DNA of 64,000 nucleotides from Thermoplasmatota archaeon (GCA_028279585.1 JANQNL010000009.1:17399-81398), one strand, 5' to 3'; counted from the first letter of the stretch, positions 1 to 7,185 are shown. Made by a program: numbers and translations. Notes: generated by a model not told the origin, from the letters alone.

Positions 1-1
1 A

Positions 2-406
2 TCAAACACATCTGACTCAGGGGTCCTATCCCAGGATGAGATAGATGCCATCATGAACCCAGCTGCAGACGAGTATTATTCAAGTGGGAACGTGGACGCA
101 CCTAGAGCTGCCGTAGAAAAGATCCGAGCAGGCATCAAGGAGCCTGAAATGGACGTCAAACCCAGGATCGTCAAGATGATACCGTTCCACTGTAAAAAGG
201 GTGCCAAGTACTGCGAGAAATGCGCGGCAGCTGCAGCTGACGGTCCGAAGTTCCATCTCATAGAGATTGGTGGTGATGGGGTGTCGGCTAGTCCGATGAT
301 AGATTGGGATGGTGTACAGGTCGAGTTCGTCGTCAGAAAGTTATTTGTTCGGGACGAGGACGCCTATGCGTATGCCAAGGAGCAGGGCTTGAAGATCATT
401 GATTAG
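2..406 (+). CDS. 5'-truncated small protein with a FliM-like N-terminal motif
   Basis: The frame is open from base 2, so the gene starts left of the window; an ATG at 53 is probably internal. The 17 residues before it contain VLSQDEIDAI, which resembles the N-terminal LSQxEIDALL peptide by which bacterial FliM binds CheY-P. The rest (about 117 residues) is soluble, has a cluster C-x6-C-x2-C in the middle that could bind metal, and ends with an alpha-beta segment. I do not recognise the family. The gene converges on the STAS-like gene at 403..777 and their ends overlap by 4 bases. A link to chemotaxis or archaellum control is inference from the short motif only. Confidence 0.6.
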   Translation, partial: SNTSDSGVLSQDEIDAIMNPAADEYYSSGNVDAPRAAVEKIRAGIKEPEMDVKPRIVKMIPFHCKKGAKYCEKCAAAAADGPKFHLIEIGGDGVSASPMIDWDGVQVEFVVRKLFVRDEDAYAYAKEQGLKIID

Positions 407-777
407 GAGAGCCATGCTTTGGCTTCATCGACCGAGGAATAGACCTTGGTCTTGACGCCACGATTGACGGTTACATTTTCCCAGAACTTCGCATCCTGAA
501 GGTTCTCTTCAAGATCTATCACGGCGATGAAGAGCTTGGGAGGTGCTGTATCTGCAACTATCATACCTGACTCATAGTTGTCGAGGATCCCGAATCTCGT
601 CTCAACCTTCGTGATGTCGATGATGATCTTGTTCCTACCTGCCTCTTCGACCATTCTAAGGACGTTCTCAGTATACAATGCGAACTCTTCAAGATTCTCA
701 CAATGACCCTGGACGTTCACTTTATAGATATCTCCGATTACTTCTGAGGAGTATTCCAACGGCACGCTGTTCACCAC
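403..777 (-). CDS. STAS/SpoIIAA-like small protein, downstream copy
   Basis: A 124-residue paralogue of the gene just upstream (821..1195). Both share a KFWENVTVNRG block near residues 97-107 and an alternating beta-alpha pattern reminiscent of STAS/SpoIIAA-like domains; no catalytic motif is visible. The frame stays open further upstream (to 879) into the neighbour. GTG at 777 was chosen because it gives exactly the paralogue's length and the same GGAGTGGTGA context at the start. The 43-bp gap suggests one transcript with 821..1195. Function is unknown; a regulatory partner-binding role is only an analogy with STAS proteins. Confidence 0.7.
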   Translation of the reverse strand: MVNSVPLEYSSEVIGDIYKVNVQGHCENLEEFALYTENVLRMVEEAGRNKIIIDITKVETRFGILDNYESGMIVADTAPPKLFIAVIDLEENLQDAKFWENVTVNRGVKTKVYSSVDEAKAWLS

Positions 778-820
778 TCCACTAGAAGAAACGGTACCCT
801 GGAGTATAAAGATTTTGCAG

Positions 821-1195
821 TCACTGTAGCCATTGTTCGGCTTCTTCCTTCGTGAGGAACACTGCTGCACGTATTCCACGATTAACGGTTACGTTCTCCC
901 AGAACTTGGCCTGCTCGAGACCTTCATCGGTGGTGATAACGGCGACCTTGAGGTTCGTGGGTGATCTCTCGGAGACGAGGACCCCGGTCTCGTAGCTTTC
1001 TATCATGGAGAGCTGGTAATCTGCCTCACTCTCGTCCACGATGATCTTTCGAAGGCCTGTGGTCATCACGACTTCGTGCATGCGCATTGCGTAATCTTCG
1101 AAGTCCTTGACGTCAACGACGGAGCCTTTGGCCTTGATGTAGATGATGTCATCGGTCTGGGTCAGACTGAAGTCGATAGGTATGCGGATCACCAC
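821..1195 (-). CDS. STAS/SpoIIAA-like small protein, upstream copy
   Basis: First gene of a tandem paralogous pair. It has 124 residues from a GTG start in the context GGAGTGGTGA, which is repeated at the start of the second copy. Predicted strands and helices alternate along the length, with KFWENVTVNRG near residues 97-107. There is no signal peptide or membrane segment, so it is probably cytoplasmic. The fold assignment (STAS-like) rests on the general pattern, not on a diagnostic residue. The pair looks like a local duplication whose N-terminal halves have diverged more than the C-terminal motif. Confidence 0.75.
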   Translation of the reverse strand: MVIRIPIDFSLTQTDDIIYIKAKGSVVDVKDFEDYAMRMHEVVMTTGLRKIIVDESEADYQLSMIESYETGVLVSERSPTNLKVAVITTDEGLEQAKFWENVTVNRGIRAAVFLTKEEAEQWLQ

Positions 1196-1245
1196 TCCAG
1201 GGGGAGGATGGGGGTGTGGGGAGATAAAGTTAACGGGGTTGATTC

Positions 1246-2079
1246 TTATGAAAAATCAAATATCGACTGTTGATCTGATGAGAGACCATCTCCGGATCTG
1301 ATCTGTTTAGGAGGATAGTACAATCCAATGATCAACCACTGACCATATTGGCTTTCTGTGCCCATGTAGAAATATAGGTTATGGTTCTTCATCATGTTAG
1401 ATAGGAACTTATGATACAGCTTCTCCCAAAGTTCGTCCACATCGGAATATTGTGAACCCCAGGAACGATAAGCTTCCAATAGCTCCCAGTCCTCACATGT
1501 CATGCTATGTTTCTTTCCTTCTTTGCATCCATTACATATGAATTTATATCTGAATATATGGGGGATCTCAGTAATAATAGGGATCTTCTGACCACTCAGG
1601 TTCAAGATATGATCTCCACCTTTTGTATATATCTTCAGATCATCATCATGGGAAAAGTCGATGATCTCCTTGGGTTTTATCAGTCCAAGGGAGGTCCTAT
1701 CTCTATCAAATCTCTCAGATAGCTCTTCGATAGAAGAAGCTAGTAAAGGCATGACTATCCGGTTTCTACCGTTCCAATCCTTTGTACCTCTGGGTGATGT
1801 TGTAGAAAGTGATCTGTCAACTATCCGAATGGACTCTTCTTTGACCTTGTAAGACTCCTTCCGACCTAATTTCTCACTGGCTTTTTTGCACTCAACCTCG
1901 ATCCAGTCATATTTTGAGATCTTACCAGGTTCAGAAAATGATCGCATCGTCAATGGGTAGAGGCGGATCCATTCACCATCATCAGTGATGCCAGCTGTGC
2001 ATACAGCGGTACCATGTTTCTTACTGCGCTCTGGATAAGCTTTGACTGTGATCAGAACTCGTTTCTTTTCCCATGTCAT
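1246..2079 (-). CDS. Partner protein of a DUF488 gene (GEWIRLYP family)
   Basis: A 277-residue soluble protein. The N-terminal third carries the block GITDDGEWIRLYPL, the middle has a C-x2-C...C group (around residues 183-198, possible metal site), and the C-terminus ends in a strand-rich block with QWLIIGLYYPP. I remember proteins of this type as neighbours of DUF488 proteins, without an assigned activity. The ATG at 2079 overlaps the TGA of the DUF488 gene (ATGA), so the two are almost certainly co-translated. An ATG six codons upstream (2097) is in frame but lies inside the previous gene. It may act with the DUF488 protein on nucleic acid or as a toxin-antitoxin or defence pair; that is inference. 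Confidence 0.75.
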   Translation of the reverse strand: MTWEKKRVLITVKAYPERSKKHGTAVCTAGITDDGEWIRLYPLTMRSFSEPGKISKYDWIEVECKKASEKLGRKESYKVKEESIRIVDRSLSTTSPRGTKDWNGRNRIVMPLLASSIEELSERFDRDRTSLGLIKPKEIIDFSHDDDLKIYTKGGDHILNLSGQKIPIITEIPHIFRYKFICNGCKEGKKHSMTCEDWELLEAYRSWGSQYSDVDELWEKLYHKFLSNMMKNHNLYFYMGTESQYGQWLIIGLYYPPKQIRSGDGLSSDQQSIFDFS

Positions 2080-2897
2080 ATATCCGTTACCTCGCAACCG
2101 TTCTCTCTCAACCAGTCTGCTATCTGGCCTCTATGACAATAAGAAACATCTCCCTCAAAGCACATCAGAGCGATCTTGTGCTCTCGGCCTTTATCTATGA
2201 GGTCCATCAAATGCGCTTTCTTGCTCCCAAGATCCTTTCTGTAGACCTTGAAAAGGGCTTGATAATCCTCGAACATCCTAAGGTCCTTTCGCTTTCCAGA
2301 CTCTATACCAAGCTGTGGCACATGTATGTACCTGATGTCGAGTTTTGATAGACTGTTGACAAGATGCTTCTTTGAAAAACCATACTTCATGCTGAACGGA
2401 TTGCGTCTGACATCAACCAGTATCTGGACCTTGTTCTGAATAAGCTTCATCAGGAATGCGTCGAAGGATATACCTTCGTAACCGATGGTCGTGATACCAA
2501 CCTCGTCCCTTGAATAATCCTGACAACACTTGTACTTGGAGAATATCGTATACTCAGGATAGTTCGAGTAAACATGCTCTAGGAGGTGGTCCTGGTCCAT
2601 GCCTTCGAACTTTTTAAGGGTTGTATCGATAGTAGCTCGGACTGGTGCTTTCGGGGACATCAGCGATGTCTGCTTGATGCTTATCTTTTCATCATCGCTT
2701 GCGATGAATCCTTTAGCTTGTAGAGATGAGAGATCTCTATACAGTTCGAACGAGAAGGGGCCATAGTTGTACGGAACGAAGTCATAGAATTTGGCCACCC
2801 TTGAAGCAAGGAACATCAGTTTTACAAGTTCCATCTTGTTGACTGGTGATGTCCTCTCGATGAGGTAAAGCAAGGCCTTCTGGTTGTTCCGCATCAT
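2076..2897 (-). CDS. Panacea/DUF4065-like + DUF488 fusion protein
   Basis: A 273-residue fusion. Residues about 1-78 look like a Panacea/SocA-like (DUF4065-type) all-helical domain with NYGPFSFELYRDLSSLQ. Residues about 134-270 are a DUF488 domain with GYEG (139-142), LVDVRRNP, and CFEGDVSYCHR near the end. Panacea domains are known as antitoxin modules; DUF488 has no firm activity. The frame extends upstream to 3086 but that part is low-complexity and proline-rich, so ATG at 2897 (or 2894), right before the helical domain, is preferred. It overlaps the next gene by ATGA. The pair would be a candidate for a small defence or TA-like operon. Confidence 0.75.
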   Translation of the reverse strand: MMRNNQKALLYLIERTSPVNKMELVKLMFLASRVAKFYDFVPYNYGPFSFELYRDLSSLQAKGFIASDDEKISIKQTSLMSPKAPVRATIDTTLKKFEGMDQDHLLEHVYSNYPEYTIFSKYKCCQDYSRDEVGITTIGYEGISFDAFLMKLIQNKVQILVDVRRNPFSMKYGFSKKHLVNSLSKLDIRYIHVPQLGIESGKRKDLRMFEDYQALFKVYRKDLGSKKAHLMDLIDKGREHKIALMCFEGDVSYCHRGQIADWLRENGCEVTDI

Positions 2898-3191
2898 TCT
2901 ATTGGTCCCCGAGGTCGATGTCCGATCGGGGGATTGGTCACAGGAGGTAAGAACTTTCTGATTGATGGGGTGTTTTGGTTCAGCGAGCATGGTTATCGAT
3001 CTTCTCCGTGGAATGGATAGATCAAAAGGGATATAAGGTTGGACAGGTGGGGTGGGTGAAAGTGGAAATGGGGTCGGAGGACGCACTTGTGATCAGGAGA
3101 AGATATCTTTTCAAGCCCATCGTAGTTAGTAGCTATTTGTCCCCACAGGGACAGTTTCTCAGATAACATTTGCCGGTGGGAAGATTGATAA
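2898..3191. other. Intergenic stretch with a small hairpin
   Basis: No convincing gene. Open frames here are extensions of the DUF488 gene or shadows. A perfect 6-bp hairpin (TGTCCC, loop CACA, GGGACA) lies at 3138-3153, about 40 bp left of the IS-end remnant. It could be a weak terminator or a leftover of the inserted element. Confidence 0.4.
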
Positions 3192-3253
3192 TGGACTGCA
3201 CCCCGCGCAGTGGACACTTTGATTAGCTTTTTCGACAATGGAGGTGAAGCATG
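3192..3253 (+). mobile_element. IS3-like left-end remnant (copy 1)
   Basis: These 62 bp match 10943-11004 with 3 differences. They begin TGGACTGCACCCC and contain AGTGGACA, which resembles the terminal repeat of IS3-family elements. They run through a GGAGGTGA ribosome binding site to the ATG of an orfA-type transposase gene. In this copy similarity stops at the ATG, so the transposase is gone. It marks an old insertion followed by deletion. Confidence 0.8.
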
Positions 3254-3536
3254 ACCATTGATCCGATTATGCAACACATTACAATCAGTCCATTGACTCT
3301 CTTCATTTCCTCACCCTCAGTTACTTCATTTCTACAACTCAAAGGCCCTCAACGAAACGACTGGCCCCCCACTTCCCCCACGAACCTGTTTGGAGACGCA
3401 AGCCCGGGTTCCACAGGGGACCATAGAGAGCGATTATCACCATCACTTATACCTTGATTTGAACAAAAATTGGATAATAAGAACTCATCACAAAGCTCCA
3501 ACACCCAACCCATCCTGCCCGGTCACGTCGGCCCCA
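3254..3536. other. Intergenic stretch without a gene
   Basis: No supportable gene. It contains the string CTTGATTTGAACAAAAAT (from about 3453), which recurs near 6328 and, altered, in the promoter part of the hairpin-RNA element at 9435. This suggests a decayed piece of that repeat. The rest shows nothing recognisable. Confidence 0.4.
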
Positions 3537-3686
3537 TCACATCTTCCGACCATACCATGGGGCCCAGGACCTGTAGCGTCTCAGATCGATCTCACCGTCT
3601 GCTATCCAACGATACACACCGTGACTGTCGAGTATGATGACCTCAGGCATCTCCCAGCCTTCACAGTATCCCCAGACGTAGAACAT
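3537..3686 (-). CDS. Small protein, GPVQ-type family, probably frameshifted
   Basis: A 49-codon frame beginning MFYVWGYCEGWE. It aligns closely with the first 35 residues of the small protein at 31387..31566 (shared YVWGYCEGWE, PEV, IADGE). After that the frames diverge: the DNA still aligns in another frame, so a frameshift has probably removed the shared C-terminal GPVQ segment. It lies 158 bp from, and divergent to, the hairpin RNA at 3844, the same arrangement as the 31387 copy. Function unknown; no signal peptide. Confidence 0.5.
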   Translation of the reverse strand: MFYVWGYCEGWEMPEVIILDSHGVYRWIADGEIDLRRYRSWAPWYGRKM

Positions 3687-3786
3687 CAAGATAAGGAGAA
3701 GGTTGTGTGTTAAAAGGTTATTGGTTCGATTTGCACACGTATGTGAAATGTTATTTCCTTTGGAAATACCCCTGCCTTTAAAGATT

Positions 3787-4018
3787 CCGGTAATTTCCAT
3801 TAGAACAGTAAATGGTTTATATACACGAGCACAAAAAATACCTGGGGACCATGATGGTGTGATGTTGGTAGCTTGGTCCCCGTCCTTTTTCCAACCTGAT
3901 TAGTCAGGTTTCGTTAGCGATATACGATACAGATCTGGTCATATCTCGCTACCGACCTTCCCCCCTGAACCCGCCTTCACTAACGAAAGCGAACTTAGCA
4001 GCTGCTACCAATCCTCAC
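3787..4018 (+). repeat. Repeat unit A carrying hairpin RNA and promoter
   Basis: This unit matches 9399-9606 along its length and 31668-31790 in its first half. The shared parts are an upstream box ending ACAGTAAA, a TATA box (TTTATATA, 3816-3823), the GGGGACCA hairpin (3844-3881) and a T-rich tract. Only copies A and B continue with scattered blocks (AACCTGA, TAACGA, CTTAGCA, CTGCTACC) that stop directly at the stop codon of a minus-strand gene. It may be a mobile or duplicated intergenic module. Confidence 0.7.
3844..3889 (+). ncRNA. Hairpin RNA, copy A
   Basis: GGGGACCA (3844-3851) pairs perfectly with TGGTCCCC (3874-3881) around a 22-nt loop containing TGGTGTGATGT and GTAGC, both invariant in the other two copies. 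The TATA box TTTATATA is centred 25-26 nt upstream, so the transcript should start at the first G. A run of five T follows at 3885. An alternative short hairpin, ACCA-TGA-TGGT, competes with the long stem. Function unknown. Confidence 0.65.
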
Positions 4019-5590
4019 CTAAGTATGTCTATTCACACCTGGAACTATCGGTATAAAATCCCCAAACCCAGAGCTGAATGTCTCGACGATCTCTGGAGCC
4101 TTCATCTTCGCTATCTCTTTCTTATAGTATTGATAGTCCGCTGTTGAATTAAGGACCAATAATCTCTCATTGAAATACTTCATATAACTTTCATCTCGTA
4201 ACTTACTCGCTATCTCAAGTCCGATCTCTAGGATCTGCCGGTCCTTCTTTTCATCTTCCATCCTAATTGCACAATTCGACAGGATCAAACAACATTTCGC
4301 GGTATATCGGACGGTCGCCTGACTTTTGTGGATAGAAGACATCGCTAGTTCCCAATGCTTTTCCGATTTCTTCGTAGCTTCTAGGTACATATAGATCTCA
4401 GAAATGAATCCGTTCGTTACACCAACTTCAAGTTCATCATTGATCGAGTTATATGATCGGCATGTTTCAAGAAAGGCTGTCAGCGCTGCTTTATAATGCT
4501 TGCCTTGGCGTTGAATATCCCCGATGTGATGATGGCAAAGAGCCCGATCGGTCTGGTCAATTCCATACACCTTTGATGTTTCCTTCAACAATTCGATAGC
4601 GATGAGGGGCTTTCCAATTCTTGTCAGGCTATATGCTCCTCTTATCGAGTAATCGACAACACTTCGCGGTTGCCCTCTCTGCCATTCAAGATTTTTTTGT
4701 AAAGAACGCTTGATATCATCTTTGGTCAATCTATATGGGTGTGATCCTTTTAGAAGATTCAATTGCTCCTGTTCAGATTTCTTACAGAACCATCGTATGA
4801 TCGTTGCCATTAGGGTGAAATAGTAGAATTCTTCTGTTAACATCGTTCCCTCTCGAATAGACTTTGCAAGACCCATATGCTCCTCATCGATTGTTATGTC
4901 TAGATCTTCTATCGCTTGAACGATCTTTTTTGTGAATTTATGAAACTCAATAACACCTTCTATCTCTTCAGGATTTATCAATCGAATTCCAGTATGGATA
5001 CTTATGGCATGTTCTACATGATCTTGTGGAAGTTTTACTGCCTTAGTTGCCTTCTCAAGTGAGATCAGATCGTCCAGAAGTTCTATTCCGCATGATTCAA
5101 TTGGTGGTAATCCAGAGAAAACAGTAGCGTATGGGCTCTCCCGGTGATCATGGGTGGAAACATCATTTGATCCATGTGGGTCAATAAATAATTCTGGATA
5201 GTAATCTCTCATTATACGATCCTGTTGTCGTGATGTCAATCCATTATGACCGGTTTGTTGCAGATATTTACTCACCCGAGAAATATCTTTTCTCGATGCG
5301 GTCTTTGTCAGTAAAAGATCCACAAAAATCATCACAGCCAATGTTTCCTGATGGTTTCCAGTCCAAGACACCTTCTTGATCTCTTTTCGTATATATCTAT
5401 TAAAACCAGGATCGATCATTATTCGGTTTTGTAATAACTCAGATCGTAAGTATCCTGATAATATTTTCTTTTGATCAGCCTCAGAGGACCGATTCAGCTG
5501 ATGGATCGTATACACCTTACGGCGAATTTCATAATAGAAAAATCGTTTGGAATATTTGTTGGATTCATAAAGGATATCGATGTCATTCAT
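4019..5590 (-). CDS. TPR-containing protein of unknown function
   Basis: A 523-residue soluble protein without signal peptide. The C-terminal part (about residues 330-470) shows helix pairs typical of tetratricopeptide repeats (for example ALCHHHIGDIQRQGKHYKAA). The N-terminal 300 residues are helical, charged and not recognised. It is probably a protein-interaction or regulatory factor. The promoter is clear: a TATA-like ATATATAAC at about 5638-5648, with an inverted repeat between it and the start codon that could serve as an operator. Base composition is more AT-rich than the giant surface genes, and the gene stops exactly at the edge of repeat unit A, so it may be horizontally acquired. 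Confidence 0.75.
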   Translation of the reverse strand: MNDIDILYESNKYSKRFFYYEIRRKVYTIHQLNRSSEADQKKILSGYLRSELLQNRIMIDPGFNRYIRKEIKKVSWTGNHQETLAVMIFVDLLLTKTASRKDISRVSKYLQQTGHNGLTSRQQDRIMRDYYPELFIDPHGSNDVSTHDHRESPYATVFSGLPPIESCGIELLDDLISLEKATKAVKLPQDHVEHAISIHTGIRLINPEEIEGVIEFHKFTKKIVQAIEDLDITIDEEHMGLAKSIREGTMLTEEFYYFTLMATIIRWFCKKSEQEQLNLLKGSHPYRLTKDDIKRSLQKNLEWQRGQPRSVVDYSIRGAYSLTRIGKPLIAIELLKETSKVYGIDQTDRALCHHHIGDIQRQGKHYKAALTAFLETCRSYNSINDELEVGVTNGFISEIYMYLEATKKSEKHWELAMSSIHKSQATVRYTAKCCLILSNCAIRMEDEKKDRQILEIGLEIASKLRDESYMKYFNERLLVLNSTADYQYYKKEIAKMKAPEIVETFSSGFGDFIPIVPGVNRHT

Positions 5591-5610
5591 TCTTTCACCA
5601 AAAAGGAAAA

Positions 5611-5638
5611 TGAGACCGAAGTAAGTACCTCGGTCTCA
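5611..5638 (-). promoter_or_regulatory. Inverted-repeat operator at the TPR-gene promoter
   Basis: TGAGACCGA (5611-5619) and TCGGTCTCA (5630-5638) form a perfect 9-bp inverted repeat just downstream of the minus-strand TATA box (5638-5648) and covering the expected start site near 5617. A third half-site, GAGACCGA, lies at about 5660-5667. This suits a repressor site, or a hairpin in the leader. Confidence 0.55.
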
Positions 5639-5649
5639 ATATATAACAC

Positions 5650-5799
5650 TCACTTGCCTCGAGACCGATGGTAGGCGCTATTGTTCGGATTCATCTGATT
5701 GCTTCGATTATCCATAGACGCCTGGTGTTCTGAGCTCGTGGGGTTATGACTATCTGATCTTTGATCGTTTGACGACCGTTCTTTTTCTGCCATTTCCAT
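5650..5799 (-). CDS. Small hydrophilic protein (49 codons), uncertain
   Basis: Begins MEMAEKERSSNDQRSD and is rich in Ser, Asn, Gln and charged residues throughout; it may be disordered. Support: a TATA-like box (TTTATATT on the minus strand, 5838-5846), an expected start near 5816 and AGGCAGG just before the ATG. It lies directly upstream of the TPR gene, but a second promoter sits between them. A competing frame (5691-5918) has no such signals. No family is recognised, so it could be spurious. Confidence 0.35.
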   Translation of the reverse strand: MEMAEKERSSNDQRSDSHNPTSSEHQASMDNRSNQMNPNNSAYHRSRGK

Positions 5800-5977
5800 A
5801 TCCTGCCTTGATAAGACAATACTATGTAGCCGTATGAATATAAACCGAAATCGGACATAAATCGGGTTTTTATAACGATTTGAAGAAAACTAGTTTTTGT
5901 TCGATCTACAACACCCATGGACCCAATGCAAGGCCCCGCTTAGTCGCTGTTAGTTACAGATACACGCTCTACCATTA

Positions 5978-6289
5978 TCAGATCAGATTATTGAGTGGTT
6001 TATACTTCTGCCTCAACTGAATCTCAAGCAACCAGGCATTCTTGTCAGAGTTTGTGTACAACGCCTTCACTTTCGCCGCGCCATAGTCCTTGTTGCGCCG
6101 CATAGCGTCCTCTATCTCATCAACCATCCGTCCAGGACCAGTCTTTCCAATGTACTTCACCTGATGGTTGATGTCACCAAAGACGTACACACCAGATCGA
6201 CATTCGAGGTTCTCGTAATTATCCAGGATTATCCATTGAGAACACTCCACGACTTTCGGATCACGGTTATCAGAATCGCGCCACTGCAT
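5978..6289 (-). CDS. GIY-YIG domain protein
   Basis: A small protein (103 residues from ATG 6289) made almost entirely of a GIY-YIG nuclease-type domain: GVYVFGD about residue 34, VKYIGKTG about 46-53, and an R in GRMVDEIE following at the usual distance. GIY-YIG domains cleave DNA in UvrC, homing endonucleases and repair or restriction proteins; no DNA-binding domain is attached here. An ATG six codons further up (6307) is possible, but a TATA-like AAATAA about 30 nt upstream favours the second ATG. Partner and substrate are unknown. It lies in an accessory region between the TPR gene and a phage-tail-like gene. Confidence 0.7.
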   Translation of the reverse strand: MQWRDSDNRDPKVVECSQWIILDNYENLECRSGVYVFGDINHQVKYIGKTGPGRMVDEIEDAMRRNKDYGAAKVKALYTNSDKNAWLLEIQLRQKYKPLNNLI

Positions 6290-6591
6290 ACTATCACATG
6301 AATGCATGAACTATGTTGTTATTTAGCTTGATTTGAACAAAAATCGGATGATCCATCTTTGTTTCACTTTATAAGAACGGATATATTGGTGATGAGATTT
6401 GCATAATTTGTGGTTTGGATGATTATCAAACTTTTGTTCAAATGAGATTTAATAGCCATTTCCCCCTGATTTTATCTGGTCATCAGCGGCGAAAACTTGG
6501 ATCATGCATCGAGCGGAGCGGTGGTCTTGAGGTGGATCTTTCCTTCACGATGGGGTCCTGATTCTTGATGATCTACAGTGAGGGGTTTAGT
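6290..6591. promoter_or_regulatory. Intergenic region with a separated inverted repeat
   Basis: ATTTGAACAAAA (6331-6342) and its exact complement TTTTGTTCAAAT (6432-6443) face each other 89 bp apart. The left arm belongs to a string shared with 3453 and, altered, with the hairpin-RNA promoter at 9435. A TATA-like TTTAATAG follows the right arm. There is no gene in the interval. Confidence 0.45.
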
Positions 6592-7185
6592 ATGACGTAT
6601 ACACACAACGAGGACGTGGTCATTAATGGTAGTTTGACCTTAGATCATGGTACGGACGTGAATGAGTTTTCTACGGATACAACACTTGATGGAGATTCAA
6701 ACGATGCAGTTCCAACCGAGGCTGCAGTGAAGGATTATATCGACAAGGCTTGCATGATCGGCTCAGCAAATGCAGCCTGGGTACCATGTGCTTTCGAGGG
6801 AACCAATCCAGAAGGATCAATGAGATCTGGAGAGCAGATGGAGAACGTTGATGGAACGAACCATTATCCTAGGTACATGTTATGTCTACCTACCAACAGA
6901 GGTGGCAAGAAGCTCTATGTCAGCGGAGTAAGGGTTCTTGTCCAGGATGCTGATAATGATGACTATCTGAGCATGACCAAGGTCATCGGGATTACATATT
7001 CAGGATCTCCAACAGCTATTCTGAACAGTAGTACCGATGTAAAAAGTGCCCAGAGGCATGAGAAGACATTTACTGCTACTGATTGTTCGAGTTACGACAT
7101 GGTTGCAGTCACGTTGTATTGCTCTGTCACAACGGCATATGAGCTTGGGATAAGAGGTGTAACGGTCAAAGCATACTATGCTTGA
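6592..7185 (+). CDS. Tail-fibre-like protein of unknown function
   Basis: A 197-residue protein without signal peptide. Near the N-terminus it has FSTDTTLDGDSNDAVPTEAA followed by VKDYID, a motif common at collar or repeat positions of phage tail-fibre and structural proteins. The rest looks beta-rich. It could be a domesticated phage-derived adhesin or cargo protein; there are no other phage genes nearby. ATG at 6592 was chosen over 6565 because GTGAGGGG precedes it at good spacing. It ends 56 bp before the beta-helix receptor, which has its own promoter. Confidence 0.6.
   Translation: MTYTHNEDVVINGSLTLDHGTDVNEFSTDTTLDGDSNDAVPTEAAVKDYIDKACMIGSANAAWVPCAFEGTNPEGSMRSGEQMENVDGTNHYPRYMLCLPTNRGGKKLYVSGVRVLVQDADNDDYLSMTKVIGITYSGSPTAILNSSTDVKSAQRHEKTFTATDCSSYDMVAVTLYCSVTTAYELGIRGVTVKAYYA

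Noticed and set aside
2898..3086. 63-codon N-terminal extension of the DUF488 gene
   Set aside because: Pro-rich, not domain-like, and the helical Panacea-like domain starts directly at ATG 2897.
3416..3423. A fourth GGGGACCA copy
   Set aside because: No matching TGGTCCCC, no conserved loop and no TATA box at 26 nt.
3720..3740. tRNA-like GGTTCGATT near 3724
   Set aside because: No acceptor stem or other arms around it; no tRNA fold could be built here or elsewhere in the window.
3844..3905. Hairpin RNAs as box C/D guide RNAs
   Set aside because: GTGATG resembles a C box and CTGA follows in copies A and B, but copy C has no D box and there is no k-turn arrangement.
5691..5918. 75-codon frame upstream of the TPR gene
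   Set aside because: It crosses a TATA box and overlaps a better supported small frame (5650-5799); no signals of its own.
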